Positions 7,768 to 15,984 of a DNA stretch of 64,000 nt are shown here, one piece after another (positions within the stretch are counted from its first letter, which is position 1; every line of letters begins with the position of its first letter). Both the position numbers and the translations under genes were made by a program. Below the pieces are notes generated by a model. It was given only the letters and a program-made list of their open reading frames with translations, was not told the origin of the DNA and did not search any database. The stretch is taken from assembly GCA_035529895.1 (NCBI GenBank), contig DATKVV010000014.1, positions 1-64,000 of the forward strand. Direction: 5' to 3'. The stretch is from JAUWKC01 sp035529895 (GTDB taxonomy: Bacteria; Planctomycetota; Phycisphaerae; Sedimentisphaerales; Anaerobacaceae).

Positions 7768-7830
7768 GTCCCTGTCGCCTGCGCGGCAACACAGGCAAGG
7801 CGATTCGTTATTGTTGTGCTTTACAGGGAC
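7768..7830 (+). promoter_or_regulatory. Structured leader upstream of metX-metW (candidate cis-regulatory RNA)
   Basis: GTCCCTGT at 7768-7775 pairs perfectly with ACAGGGAC at 7823-7830. Inside, CGCC at 7776-7779 can pair with GGCG at 7799-7802, and CCTGT can alternatively pair with the nearer ACAGG at 7791-7795. The mutually exclusive pairings, about 30 bases before the metX start, are what a riboswitch or attenuator would show. I could not match it to a SAM-I, SAM-II or other named class from memory. Confidence 0.4.
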
Positions 7831-7858
7831 GAGTTTCGGGATATACTTGATTGTCGCT

Positions 7859-9658
7859 ATGACAGAGACTGGAAAGAATTCGGTGGGTCTCGTGGAGACA
7901 CGAACGATAAGGGTGATGGAGCCGGAGCAGCCCCTGGAGCTGGAGTGCGGCAGGAAGCTGGCCCCCATCGATGTCGCCTATGAGACTTACGGGGAGCTTA
8001 AAGGGGACGGTGAGAACGCCGTATTGATCTGTCACGCGCTCAGCGGCAATGCCCACGTTGCCGGCTACAATAGTCCCGCCGACAGGAAACCCGGTTGGTG
8101 GGACGCAATGGTCGGGCCCGGCAAGGGGATCGATACAAACAGGTATTTTGTCATCTGCTCCAATTTCCTCGGCGGCTGCAGCGGGACGACTGGACCGTCA
8201 TCGATTAATCCGGAGACAGGCAAGCCGTACGGCCTGGCCTTTCCGATAATAACCATAGGCGATATGGTCAAAGTCCAAAAGCTATTGCTGGATAAGCTCG
8301 GCATAAGGAAGCTGCTGGCGGTGGTTGGGGGGTCGATAGGCGGCATGCAGGTCCTGGAGTGGGCCGTGGAATACCCTGACTTTGTCAGAGCTGCGATACC
8401 GATTGCGACGACCGCGCATCTTGGGGCGCAGTCCATAGCGTTCGACGCGGTGGGCAGGAATGCGATACTCGCGGATCCTAATTTTGGGGACGGCCAATAT
8501 CATGAGGGCGAAAAGGGGCCGGACCTGGGGCTGGCCATTGCGCGGATGATAGGGCATATAACGTACCTGTCGGATGAGAGTATGCGTCGCAAATTCGGCC
8601 GGCAGCTTCGCAGGGCCGACCGATACAGCTACGATTTCAATTCCGAATTCGCCGTTGAGACATATCTTGACTATCAGGGCCAGAGCTTTGTGGAAAGATT
8701 CGACGCCAACAGTTATCTGTACATAACCAAGGCGGCGGACTATTTCGACCTGCAGAAAAACTATGGGACACTGACCGAGGCCTTTGCGCGGGTGAAATCG
8801 AGATTTCTCGTGGTCAGTTTCACGAGCGACTGGCTTTTTACGCCCGCGCAGTCAGAGGCAATGGTCAATGCTCTTGTTGCCGGCGGCAAGGACGTCAGCT
8901 TCTGCAATATCGATTCACCGTACGGTCACGATTCGTTCCTGCTGGAGCCGGAGACGCTGGGCCTGTTTATTTGCGGCTTTTTGGACGCGACATATCAGCC
9001 GGGAGTAAAGAAAGGGCGGATGAGCACGGCCGTACCGCAGCAGATACGCAGTTTCGAGCAGGCCCGGCGGACCCGTGTCGACTACGAGCTTATCGAATCG
9101 CTGATAGAGCCGGGCAGCAGGGTCCTGGATATCGGCTGCGGGGACGGGGAATTACTTGCAAACCTTGCGGCGGACAAAAACATAAAGGGCGAAGGTATCG
9201 AGCTTCAGCAAGACCTCGTGCTGGCCTGTGTGAGCCGGGGGCTGCCCATTATACAGTACGATGTCGAGCGCGGCCTGGCGAACTATGCAGACAAGAGCTT
9301 CGATTACGTGATATTGTCACAAACCCTCCAGACGGTGAAGAATCCGGAGAAGGTCTTCAGGGAATTGCTGCGCGTGGGCCGAAAGGTGCTTGTGAGCTTT
9401 CCGAACTTCGCTTACTGGCGGTGCAGAATGCAGATGTTCTTTGGCGGCAGGGCCCCGCTAACGGGGCATCTGCCTTTCGACTGGTACGACTCGCCGAACA
9501 TACACTTTTTATCACTGAAAGACTTCGAGCGGTTCTGTAAGAAACTGGGCGTTGAAATAGAGAGGAGGATTCCGCTGGCAAAGACGCGGCTGCGCCCGGT
9601 GAGATTCGCGCCCAATCTGTTCGCGGAGCAGGCGATATACGTTACCAGCAAAGATTAG
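7859..9658 (+). CDS. metX-metW: Homoserine O-acetyltransferase fused to MetW methyltransferase-like domain
   Basis: The first about 375 residues are MetX, an alpha/beta hydrolase that acetylates L-homoserine from acetyl-CoA in methionine synthesis. HALSGNAHVAG forms the oxyanion region, VGGSIGGMQ carries the nucleophile Ser159, and SFTSDWLFTP and PYGHDSF give the Asp and His of the triad. From about residue 395 the chain is MetW: RVLDIGCGDGELLA is the SAM-binding glycine loop, then FDYVILSQTLQTV and HLPFDWYDSPNIHFLSLKDF. In most bacteria metX and metW are adjacent separate genes; here they form one 599-residue reading frame. The ATG at 7859 is chosen because MetX homology starts shortly after it; no strong Shine-Dalgarno is seen. 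The stop overlaps the convergent pilin-like gene by four bases. Confidence 0.92.
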   Translation: MTETGKNSVGLVETRTIRVMEPEQPLELECGRKLAPIDVAYETYGELKGDGENAVLICHALSGNAHVAGYNSPADRKPGWWDAMVGPGKGIDTNRYFVICSNFLGGCSGTTGPSSINPETGKPYGLAFPIITIGDMVKVQKLLLDKLGIRKLLAVVGGSIGGMQVLEWAVEYPDFVRAAIPIATTAHLGAQSIAFDAVGRNAILADPNFGDGQYHEGEKGPDLGLAIARMIGHITYLSDESMRRKFGRQLRRADRYSYDFNSEFAVETYLDYQGQSFVERFDANSYLYITKAADYFDLQKNYGTLTEAFARVKSRFLVVSFTSDWLFTPAQSEAMVNALVAGGKDVSFCNIDSPYGHDSFLLEPETLGLFICGFLDATYQPGVKKGRMSTAVPQQIRSFEQARRTRVDYELIESLIEPGSRVLDIGCGDGELLANLAADKNIKGEGIELQQDLVLACVSRGLPIIQYDVERGLANYADKSFDYVILSQTLQTVKNPEKVFRELLRVGRKVLVSFPNFAYWRCRMQMFFGGRAPLTGHLPFDWYDSPNIHFLSLKDFERFCKKLGVEIERRIPLAKTRLRPVRFAPNLFAEQAIYVTSKD

Positions 9659-11025
9659 AGCATGACTTCGGAATAGGACTCCGGGTCATAAGACAATACT
9701 ATATCCTGGATGAATCCGACAGGAATCTTTGTGCTCCCGGAGCGGTTGAAGGAAAGGTTGTTGTTGCCTGACAGGGTCATCTCGTCATTGGAATAGTTGA
9801 TTATGGTGCCGTTTATTATCCCGCCGGCATCTCCGAAGAACGCAATTCCATTGCCGGCTATGGCGCCGTTCAGTGTGCCGAAACTGCCTCCGAAGGACAA
9901 GTGAAAGCCGGGCGCCAGCAGAAAGGTACCTGTCTCGCTTTGAAGGCCGGCGAACTGTTCTTCGCCTGGCAGTTCAGTAACAGGCTCGCTTGTCACATTA
10001 CCGATGAAGTTAACCTGGTTCACGCCGGAATTATCGGCTACATCTCCGTCTCCGATTATGATTCCGATTATGGTTACGCCGCCTGCAAAAGTCACTATGT
10101 TGGGTGTTTCGATAAAGACGATGCCTCTTAATGTCACCTGGCCCGTGAAGGTCGGGTTGGTGCCTGCCACTATTCTTATGTTGTCAAAAGTCGCATCGAC
10201 GGTGGTATCGGTGGAGGAGTCCACCGTATTGACGGCATAATGCTCAAAATGGTGCGGGTCCGGCGCCGGGAATTCCGGCGGGGCCTCTCCGATCTTGACG
10301 TGGTCCATTGCGGCCGCTCCGGTGTCCCCGCCGATGGATGCCTTCCCTCCCTGCAGAGTAACATAGGCGTCGGGGTTCGTGATTGTGACGTTGCCGGCGA
10401 TTTGTGAGTTGCCGATGATGGCGAGGGCCTCGTTTTGGCCGGGGCTTTCGATAAAGACGTCGGATTCAACAGAGACATTTATGCCTTCGAGCTCTATATT
10501 GCCGGAAAGATGCAGCGGTCCTTTTGTGGCCACGCCATAGTCGAAGACCGTATGGGGTTTTGTATCGAAATTATAACTGGCGCCTATTTTCTTGGCCACG
10601 GAGCCGTACGTTCCGATAACACTCAACTGCAGTGTGTTCGAACCGCTTGGCGTGATTTCCGCGGTAAAGCTCCGCCCCTGCTGCGAATCCAGCACAACGC
10701 TTGGGACGGTTATCTGGGAGCTGGTTGCGTATGGCGTAATATTGGAGATTGTGTCAACGGCCAACTGGAGGGATTCTCCGATTTTAATGAATCTTTCGGC
10801 CGCCGGCGTATCGCCCGGTATTTCGACGTAGTTTAACCAAAGCCGAACAATCTCCTGTCCTGACTCTGCGGTTGCCCGTGCGCTATCAGCCTTGCGCTGG
10901 TTCTCGGCAAGCTGAAGATTAGAGCCGGAAATGGAATAGATGGAAATGGCCCATGTGGAAAGCACGGCCAACACTATCATTGACATCAAAAAAGCGCTGC
11001 CTTTGCGAATCTTGCGGGAAACCAT
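9655..11025 (-). CDS. PilX-like prepilin-type protein with a large beta-rich domain
   Basis: The N-terminus RKGSAFLMSMIVLAVLSTWA followed by NLQLAENQRKADSARATAES resembles PilX-type minor pilins: a short basic leader, a prepilin-peptidase-like Gly-Ser site and a long hydrophobic helix. The conserved Glu at +5 of major pilins is absent. The remaining about 390 residues are Gly-, Thr- and Val-rich with short beta-strand repeats (LSGNIELEGINVSVES, GNVTITNPDAYVTLQGG), suggesting a beta-helix-like extracellular domain. AGGGGGGAAG precedes the start. It stands alone with no pilus assembly genes nearby, so it may be a surface protein using the type IV pilus/type II secretion route. Confidence 0.6.
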   Translation of the reverse strand: MVSRKIRKGSAFLMSMIVLAVLSTWAISIYSISGSNLQLAENQRKADSARATAESGQEIVRLWLNYVEIPGDTPAAERFIKIGESLQLAVDTISNITPYATSSQITVPSVVLDSQQGRSFTAEITPSGSNTLQLSVIGTYGSVAKKIGASYNFDTKPHTVFDYGVATKGPLHLSGNIELEGINVSVESDVFIESPGQNEALAIIGNSQIAGNVTITNPDAYVTLQGGKASIGGDTGAAAMDHVKIGEAPPEFPAPDPHHFEHYAVNTVDSSTDTTVDATFDNIRIVAGTNPTFTGQVTLRGIVFIETPNIVTFAGGVTIIGIIIGDGDVADNSGVNQVNFIGNVTSEPVTELPGEEQFAGLQSETGTFLLAPGFHLSFGGSFGTLNGAIAGNGIAFFGDAGGIINGTIINYSNDEMTLSGNNNLSFNRSGSTKIPVGFIQDIVLSYDPESYSEVML

Positions 11026-11213
11026 TTCTTCCCCCCCTACGATACGACTTGGTTTGGGCTAATGCCTCCATGTCCTTCACCATATTAAGTATAAAAAACA
11101 AGTTCGAGGGATACAAAAAATTCCGGCCCGCAGAGGCGGATAGGGCCGATAAGAATCGTCTTTTCTGTGCTGCCCCACGGCGTTATTAATTTTCCGGAGA
11201 TATTCTGCCGCAA

Positions 11214-11939
11214 CTATGCCTTAGGCTGGGCAGGCACTTCCAGGCCGTGTTCGGGCATAAGCGTTGAGTCCCATAATATGTCCTGGGCGCAGCCGTCGGC
11301 TACGATACGGCCCTTGTCGAGCAGGACGGCCCGGTCGGCGAGTGCGGCGGCAAAGTTCATATTGCAGGTCGCAATGATTAGCGTCTGAGGCAAATTGCTC
11401 AGGAGCTTTATCAAATTGCGGCGGTTTCTCGGGTCAAGGCTGCCGTCAGGCTCATCGAGCGTGATAATCTTCGGAGACATAGAGAGGATAGTCGCGATGG
11501 CGGCAGCTCTTTTTTGGCCGGCGGACAGATGATGAGGGGCCTTGTCGGCCATATCCGCCAGGCCCACGGTTTTAAGGGCTTCGGCAACGCGTGCCTTTAC
11601 CTGCTCGGCGCCAACGCCCATATTGAGGGGGCCGAACGCCACATCATCGAACAATGTGGGCATAAATAGCTGGTCGTCAGGGTTTTCGAGGCAGGCGCCG
11701 AGCATGGTGCGAACCTGTTTGAGGTTTTTCCTGTTGATTTCAAGGCCGTCAACGAGGACTTTCCCACTGCCTTTTACAAAGCCGGCCATGGCAAGCAGCA
11801 GGGTGGATTTACCGGCACCGTTCGGTCCTATCAGGGCGGCCTTCTGGCCGTGTTCGATACTCAGTGTTATGTCACTGAGGGCGGGCGTGCCGTCGGCGTA
11901 GGTGTATGAGAAGTTTATTAGCTCGATTGCCTTTGGCAT
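11214..11939 (-). CDS. cbiO: ECF nickel/cobalt transporter ATPase (CbiO/NikO type) with altered H-loop
   Basis: ATP-binding subunit of the Ni/Co energy-coupling-factor importer, last gene of the porin-cbiM-cbiQ-cbiO run. Walker A GPNGAGKST (38-46), Q-loop ENPDDQLF (Gln90) and DDVAFGPLNMG are typical. The signature is LSAGQKR rather than LSGGQ(K/R)R, and Walker B is IITLDEP followed by DGSLDP instead of the usual TAGLDP. The H-loop, normally ATHD, reads ATCN, so the switch histidine is replaced by Cys192. Loss of this residue usually lowers ATP hydrolysis strongly, so activity is uncertain. It starts 9 bases after cbiQ ends. Confidence 0.87.
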   Translation of the reverse strand: MPKAIELINFSYTYADGTPALSDITLSIEHGQKAALIGPNGAGKSTLLLAMAGFVKGSGKVLVDGLEINRKNLKQVRTMLGACLENPDDQLFMPTLFDDVAFGPLNMGVGAEQVKARVAEALKTVGLADMADKAPHHLSAGQKRAAAIATILSMSPKIITLDEPDGSLDPRNRRNLIKLLSNLPQTLIIATCNMNFAAALADRAVLLDKGRIVADGCAQDILWDSTLMPEHGLEVPAQPKA

Positions 11940-11948
11940 TGAAGGCCC

Positions 11949-12725
11949 CTACCGCAAAACCGGTCTTATAAGAAAGTGCAAAGCCAGCAGGAAACAGGCC
12001 GCAACTGCGGCAAAGAGCAAATCCGCGGGACGAATTTGCAGTTTGGAAATCGTCCGCCAGTTCCCGTCGAACCCGCGGGCCTGCATTGCGATATTTACGC
12101 GGCCGGCGCTATCGATGCTTCGAATCAGCAGCGAGCCGAGCATAGCTGCCGCAAGCCGCAGCTCCGTTTTGACGCCGAGATTTCGCAGTTTTCTTCCCGC
12201 CTTTGCCCGCAGCAGGTGATGGGCCCTGTCGATGAGCAGGAAGATGTAGCGGTACAGAAAGCCGAGCTGGATTACCAGCAGCCTCGGCAGGGCCAGTTTC
12301 TGCAGCCCGGCGAGCAGGTCGTTGAACCGTGTCGTGGACACCAGTGCGATAAGGGCCAGCATCGTAACAACGAATTTGCCGAGTATTGTGAAGCATCGCA
12401 TCCAGCCGAGCGAGGTACGCCACGTGACAGGGCCGAACAGAACGGTCACAGGCGTTTTGTCGTACAGCGGACAGCTAAGGGCCAGGACCAGAACAAACGG
12501 ACTGATTACGAGGATGTGTTTAACGGCGAATCCGAGCGGGATTCCTGCCCAAACGAGAACGGCAAAGGGGCCGACGGCGTAACAGGCGAGGATGGCGGGC
12601 GAGGTGCGGGGCAGAGAAATGACCACGGCGGTAAAGACCAGCACAACCAGGAATTTTATCCTGCCGTCAAGCCTGTGTATGGCCGAGTCCTGATAAGCGA
12701 ATTTGTCTATGTATGCGTGGTGCAT
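11949..12725 (-). CDS. cbiQ: ECF nickel/cobalt transporter transmembrane protein CbiQ/NikQ
   Basis: A 258-residue polytopic membrane protein. It has the CbiQ-type opening (DSAIHRLDGRIKFLVVLVFT), several hydrophobic segments, and a cytoplasmic coupling region with LLRAKAGRKLRNLGVKTELR and SAGRVNIAMQARGFDGNWRT, equivalent to the Ala-Arg-Gly coupling motifs of T subunits. It links the substrate-binding CbiM to the ATPase. The gene lies between cbiM (22-base gap) and cbiO (9-base gap), consistent with one operon controlled by the nearby nikR. Confidence 0.9.
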   Translation of the reverse strand: MHHAYIDKFAYQDSAIHRLDGRIKFLVVLVFTAVVISLPRTSPAILACYAVGPFAVLVWAGIPLGFAVKHILVISPFVLVLALSCPLYDKTPVTVLFGPVTWRTSLGWMRCFTILGKFVVTMLALIALVSTTRFNDLLAGLQKLALPRLLVIQLGFLYRYIFLLIDRAHHLLRAKAGRKLRNLGVKTELRLAAAMLGSLLIRSIDSAGRVNIAMQARGFDGNWRTISKLQIRPADLLFAAVAACFLLALHFLIRPVLR

Positions 12726-12747
12726 ATCCGGTCCCCGGTCCGATTCT

Positions 12748-13779
12748 TCAGGCGTTCAGCGGCCGCCTTCTGCTCAAAATCCGGGCAGTCAGCCAGATGA
12801 CGGCCATTGTTAGCGCTGAGCCGACGACTCCTGCGAAACTCGTCCAGCCGGCGGTGGTTTCCGACCGCTGGCTGGGGGCCCGCCCCAGCTTTGAGGGTCT
12901 GATCGAGTAATCCGGCATCAGCGAATACTTTGCCTGGAAATCATCAACGGCAGCCACTTTCGAATCTTCATTCGTCACGATGGGTTTGAAATCCGGCTGG
13001 TCCGGCCTTTCGGCGTAACTCCACTCCAGGCCGTCGGGAAGGCCGGAGGCAATCAAAGAAAGACCTACCGCGACAATAACGGTAAACACGGCCAGAGTCG
13101 CCAACAGGGCTTTTCTGCTCAGCCTGACTTTACCCGGCAGATGACCAGCGACGATATCGGGCCTGACCTGCTGGAGGTATCCGAGGACGGCCAGAGTAAT
13201 CAGGCCTTCGATGAGGCCGACCAGCAAGTGAACGCCGAGCATCGTTACCAGGAAATGCGAAAAAGGCACAACCAGCACCCCTGAAAGGCCGGCCTGTATC
13301 GGAACGAGCAAAGCGCCCGCTTCGAGAGCGATGACGCAAGCCAGCATGGCCCCAAGGTATATGCGCCCGCTGCCGGGCCTTCCGGCCGTAACCGTTTTGT
13401 AGAGAAACCAGCCGAGGTAAGTGGGTACAAGGGCCATGTTGATGAGATTGCAGCCCAAAGCCAGCAGACCGCCATCCTGGAAGATCAGGCATTGAATAAT
13501 GACTACCGAGGACATTACTATTGCCGCGGCGTGCGGTCCCAGTATGATTGCCAGCAGAACGGCTCCGACGATATGCCCGCTTGTGCCGGGCATGGCGGGA
13601 AGCTGAAAATTCACCATCTGCGCGGCGAAAACAAAAGCGCCCAGAACACCCATCAGGGCAAGCTTGTCCGAAGCGATGATTTGCCTGGCTTTTCTGCAGA
13701 CCAGGCCAAGGCCGGCCCCGGCAATTGCCAGTGTGCCGGCGGCAACCGGTACGGATAGTAATTCATTGGCCATGTGCAT
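12748..13779 (-). CDS. cbiM: ECF nickel/cobalt S component CbiM/NikM with C-terminal PDGLE (CbiN-like) part
   Basis: The protein begins MHMANELLS, the N-terminal Met-His-Met that is threaded into the metal site in CbiM/NikM proteins, so this start is well determined; GGGGA lies upstream. Conserved membrane segments include FVFAAQMVNFQLPAMPGTSGHIVGA. The C-terminal third contains LPDGLEWSYAER, the PDGLE domain that stands in for CbiN, followed by one last transmembrane helix. A fused NikM-N form is known in several phyla. Together with CbiQ and CbiO it should import Ni2+ or Co2+; the adjacent nikR favours nickel. Confidence 0.92.
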   Translation of the reverse strand: MHMANELLSVPVAAGTLAIAGAGLGLVCRKARQIIASDKLALMGVLGAFVFAAQMVNFQLPAMPGTSGHIVGAVLLAIILGPHAAAIVMSSVVIIQCLIFQDGGLLALGCNLINMALVPTYLGWFLYKTVTAGRPGSGRIYLGAMLACVIALEAGALLVPIQAGLSGVLVVPFSHFLVTMLGVHLLVGLIEGLITLAVLGYLQQVRPDIVAGHLPGKVRLSRKALLATLAVFTVIVAVGLSLIASGLPDGLEWSYAERPDQPDFKPIVTNEDSKVAAVDDFQAKYSLMPDYSIRPSKLGRAPSQRSETTAGWTSFAGVVGSALTMAVIWLTARILSRRRPLNA

Positions 13780-13846
13780 AACAAAATCCCCCTATTGTTC
13801 TATATGGTTAACTTTCATAGTCTTTCTGTTAAACCCTCTTAAATAC

Positions 13847-15127
13847 TTAAAAGCTTATAAGTGCCCGCAAACCAAGTACGACAGCGTCACCGACTGTCCT
13901 GTCGCCGCCCGGGTTGGCAACATACTGAATACTCGGGCTGACGGCCAGCCACGGAGTTACCTGGGCGCTGTAGTAAAGCTCCCAGACGGCCTCGTAATCT
14001 TCGGTAAAATCGACGGCGCGATTACTGAATATTCCCTGTGCGAAGCCGAGAGCGAGTACATCGTCGTCGCGGTCGGGCAACAGGCCCTGATACTGAACGC
14101 CGAGACTCCAGAAGTTTGTCACTTCATTCACCTTGCTGCCGGCCCAGCCGTATCTGCCGAACACGCCCAGGCCCTGCGTATCCTCGGCATCGCTGTTTTC
14201 CTTATACAGCATCTGGTCGAAGCTCAGATAAAAACCTTTATCATCGCGGCGGGTCTTGCCGGTGACAAATTCCTCTTTATCCTGGGGGTCATACCAAAGA
14301 CCGAGACGATATGCCCCCTGCAGCGGGCCGTTTGCAGAATTCAAGTGCGGCGTCAGGCCTGTTTCGAAAATCCAGAATAAATAGTCCTCATCGTGGAAGG
14401 TAGTCGCCAGGCCCGTTTCCCTTATATCGGCCTGGGCATCGGCTACGGCTGCCGAGACATACCACAAGTGTTGTGGGCTGTAATGCACAGCTACTCCGAG
14501 GCCGTTATCCGGGAACGGGATGGCCGGGTTGTTGACAAGGGCGCTATTGAGGAACTGCGTGTTTTCATCATTCGCGTAGCGGATGCAGTCAAATGAGACG
14601 GGGCAGCCGTGATGCTCGAACCCGCCGGTAAGGTCGAGTTTGCCGATTCTGACATAAAGTGTTTGATCGGCAAATGCCTTCTCGAACCACAGTTCGGTAA
14701 TGTCCATTGAACGTTCCCCTGCCGCATCCCCGTTGACGCCGAAGAAACTGCCGACAGACGCTTCGTCGATGCCGTTTGAAAAACTGCCTTCGGTCAACAT
14801 GTATAACCTCGCGGCCGGCACGCCGGCTAACTTTCTCAGGTCGGCTGAAAGTTCGAGGTCGTAGCTGCCGGACAAGCGGCCGGCCCGGCGGTGTGTGCTT
14901 GTTCCGCCTCGAACGTTCTGCTGATAAATCTGGGTTGTGCTCAGGGCCAATTCTATCCCCTTATCGGCCAATTGGTCGTTCAGGCCCCAAAAACCGCCCG
15001 TGAGCGTCTCCTGTTGCCATACGCCGGCGACACCGTCGGACTTCTCCGGGTCAGGCTGATAAGCGCAAACGATGCCGGCAACACTCAGGGAAACCACGAT
15101 TCCCGACATAATCCTTGCTCTGTTCAT
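13847..15127 (-). CDS. OprB-family outer-membrane porin, first gene of the nickel operon
   Basis: The start at 15127 has AAAGGAGT upstream and is followed by a signal peptide ending near CAYQ. The mature part shows carbohydrate-selective porin OprB features: GGFWGLNDQLADKGIELALS, YDLELSADLRKLAG, ITELWFEKAF, LYVRIGKLDL and a final aromatic strand LGLRALISF for outer-membrane insertion. OprB porins normally admit sugars. Here the gene precedes cbiM by 67 bases on the same strand and is divergent from nikR, so I infer a role in nickel passage across the outer membrane. That substrate assignment rests on context only. Confidence 0.82.
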   Translation of the reverse strand: MNRARIMSGIVVSLSVAGIVCAYQPDPEKSDGVAGVWQQETLTGGFWGLNDQLADKGIELALSTTQIYQQNVRGGTSTHRRAGRLSGSYDLELSADLRKLAGVPAARLYMLTEGSFSNGIDEASVGSFFGVNGDAAGERSMDITELWFEKAFADQTLYVRIGKLDLTGGFEHHGCPVSFDCIRYANDENTQFLNSALVNNPAIPFPDNGLGVAVHYSPQHLWYVSAAVADAQADIRETGLATTFHDEDYLFWIFETGLTPHLNSANGPLQGAYRLGLWYDPQDKEEFVTGKTRRDDKGFYLSFDQMLYKENSDAEDTQGLGVFGRYGWAGSKVNEVTNFWSLGVQYQGLLPDRDDDVLALGFAQGIFSNRAVDFTEDYEAVWELYYSAQVTPWLAVSPSIQYVANPGGDRTVGDAVVLGLRALISF

Positions 15128-15303
15128 TTCGACTCCTTTCTGTCTGCTCATCAGCAACCCTGCTGCGCATAACAATCTCACAATCGTGCTACTCGGTCAA
15201 CAAAAAAATTTGATTCTTTCAAAAAAACTTTTGTCGGATAGAATAGCTTTTAACCGGTCAGAAACCGGCATACTGGTCTTGTTGCTGTCACGGGAGAACA
15301 AAC

Positions 15304-15711
15304 ATGAGTGAGGTTGAGCGTATAGGGGTCTCGCTGGATAAGAAGCTGCTTTCTGCCTTTGACAAGGTTATCAGCAAACAAGGCTATCAGAGCCGGTCCG
15401 AGGCGATACGGGATTTGATACGCGAGCGGATAAGCCGGGAGCATCTGGGCAATCCCCGGGCCGAAGCAGTGGCGGCGGTTATTCTGGTTTACGAACATCA
15501 TTCGACGAAATTGATGCAAAGGCTGGCCGGCCTGCAGCACTCGCACGTTCTTAAAACTATTTCCTGCCTGCACGTTCATCTCGACGAGCACGACTGTCTG
15601 GAGGTAATCGTACTGCGGGGCCGCGTGGGTGAAATCAACAAAATGGCGGAAAACCTTGTCAGCCTCAAGGGCGTCAAACTCGGTCGCATTAACCTTGTCG
15701 CGATGCGATGA
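15304..15711 (+). CDS. nikR: Nickel-responsive ribbon-helix-helix repressor NikR
   Basis: The 135-residue protein has an N-terminal ribbon-helix-helix (ERIGVSLDKKLLSAFDKVIS, GYQSRSEAIRDLIRERI) and an ACT-like C-terminal metal domain. The nickel ligands of NikR (His76, His87, His89, Cys95 in E. coli) are matched by LQHSH and the run CLHVHLDEHDCLEV. With nickel bound, NikR tetramers repress uptake genes. It is divergent from the porin-cbiMQO operon, the expected target. I did not find a convincing copy of a known NikR operator in the 176-base intergenic region. Confidence 0.95.
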   Translation: MSEVERIGVSLDKKLLSAFDKVISKQGYQSRSEAIRDLIRERISREHLGNPRAEAVAAVILVYEHHSTKLMQRLAGLQHSHVLKTISCLHVHLDEHDCLEVIVLRGRVGEINKMAENLVSLKGVKLGRINLVAMR

Positions 15712-15750
15712 CCTCAATTTCGCCTTTTTTCCGCTGATTCACAATTGAGG
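15712..15750 (+). terminator. Inverted repeat after nikR, probable terminator
   Basis: CCTCAATT right after the nikR stop pairs perfectly with AATTGAGG 23 bases later, and the loop contains a run of six T. It sits between nikR and the tRNA-Val promoter, where a transcript end is expected. Confidence 0.4.
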
Positions 15751-15751
15751 C

Positions 15752-15781
15752 TTGACAGGCAGGGGCACCGGCGATTCTAAT
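15752..15781 (+). promoter_or_regulatory. Promoter of tRNA-Val
   Basis: A consensus -35 box TTGACA at 15752-15757 is followed after 18 bases by TCTAAT at 15776-15781, which places the transcript start close to the mature tRNA 5' end at 15794. The box spacing and the position fit a housekeeping sigma-70 promoter. Confidence 0.55.
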
Positions 15782-15793
15782 ATATGAACTTCG

Positions 15794-15867
15794 GGGCGAT
15801 TAGCTCAGTTGGTTAGAGCGCACGGATCACACCCGTGAGGTCGAGGGTTCGAATCCCCCATCGCCCA
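15794..15867 (+). tRNA. tRNA-Val (anticodon CAC)
   Basis: The acceptor arms GGGCGAT and ATCGCCC pair fully, with discriminator A and no encoded CCA. The D arm (TAGCTCAGTTGGTTAGAGC), the anticodon stem CACGG/CCGTG around the loop ATCACAC (anticodon CAC, U33 present) and the T arm with GGTTCGAATCC are all intact. It reads GUG valine codons. Confidence 0.95.
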
Positions 15868-15874
15868 TATATAT

Positions 15875-15908
15875 AAAGGCCTTGCAAATAAATAAGCTGC
15901 AAGGCTTT
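15875..15908 (+). terminator. Hairpin terminator after tRNA-Val
   Basis: AAAG-G-CCTTGCA pairs with TGCAAGG-CTTT, with one bulged G, around an 11-base AT-rich loop and just after the tRNA. A T-rich stretch follows. Position and shape fit an intrinsic terminator. Confidence 0.55.
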
Positions 15909-15984
15909 ATCTTTTGGTATCTTGAATTTTAGATAGTCTGTTTGTCACGAAGTTTTCTGTGTATTCGTGCAACGTCGTTCTGAG

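Noticed and set aside
8971..9540. 189-codon plus-strand frame
   Set aside because: It is an out-of-frame shadow inside the metX-metW fusion.
10435..10836. 133-codon plus-strand frame
   Set aside because: It is antisense to the pilin-like gene and has no recognisable protein pattern.
15128..15303. NikR operator between oprB and nikR
   Set aside because: Only weak dyads such as ACCGGT...ACTGGT are seen; none matches a known NikR consensus well enough to report.
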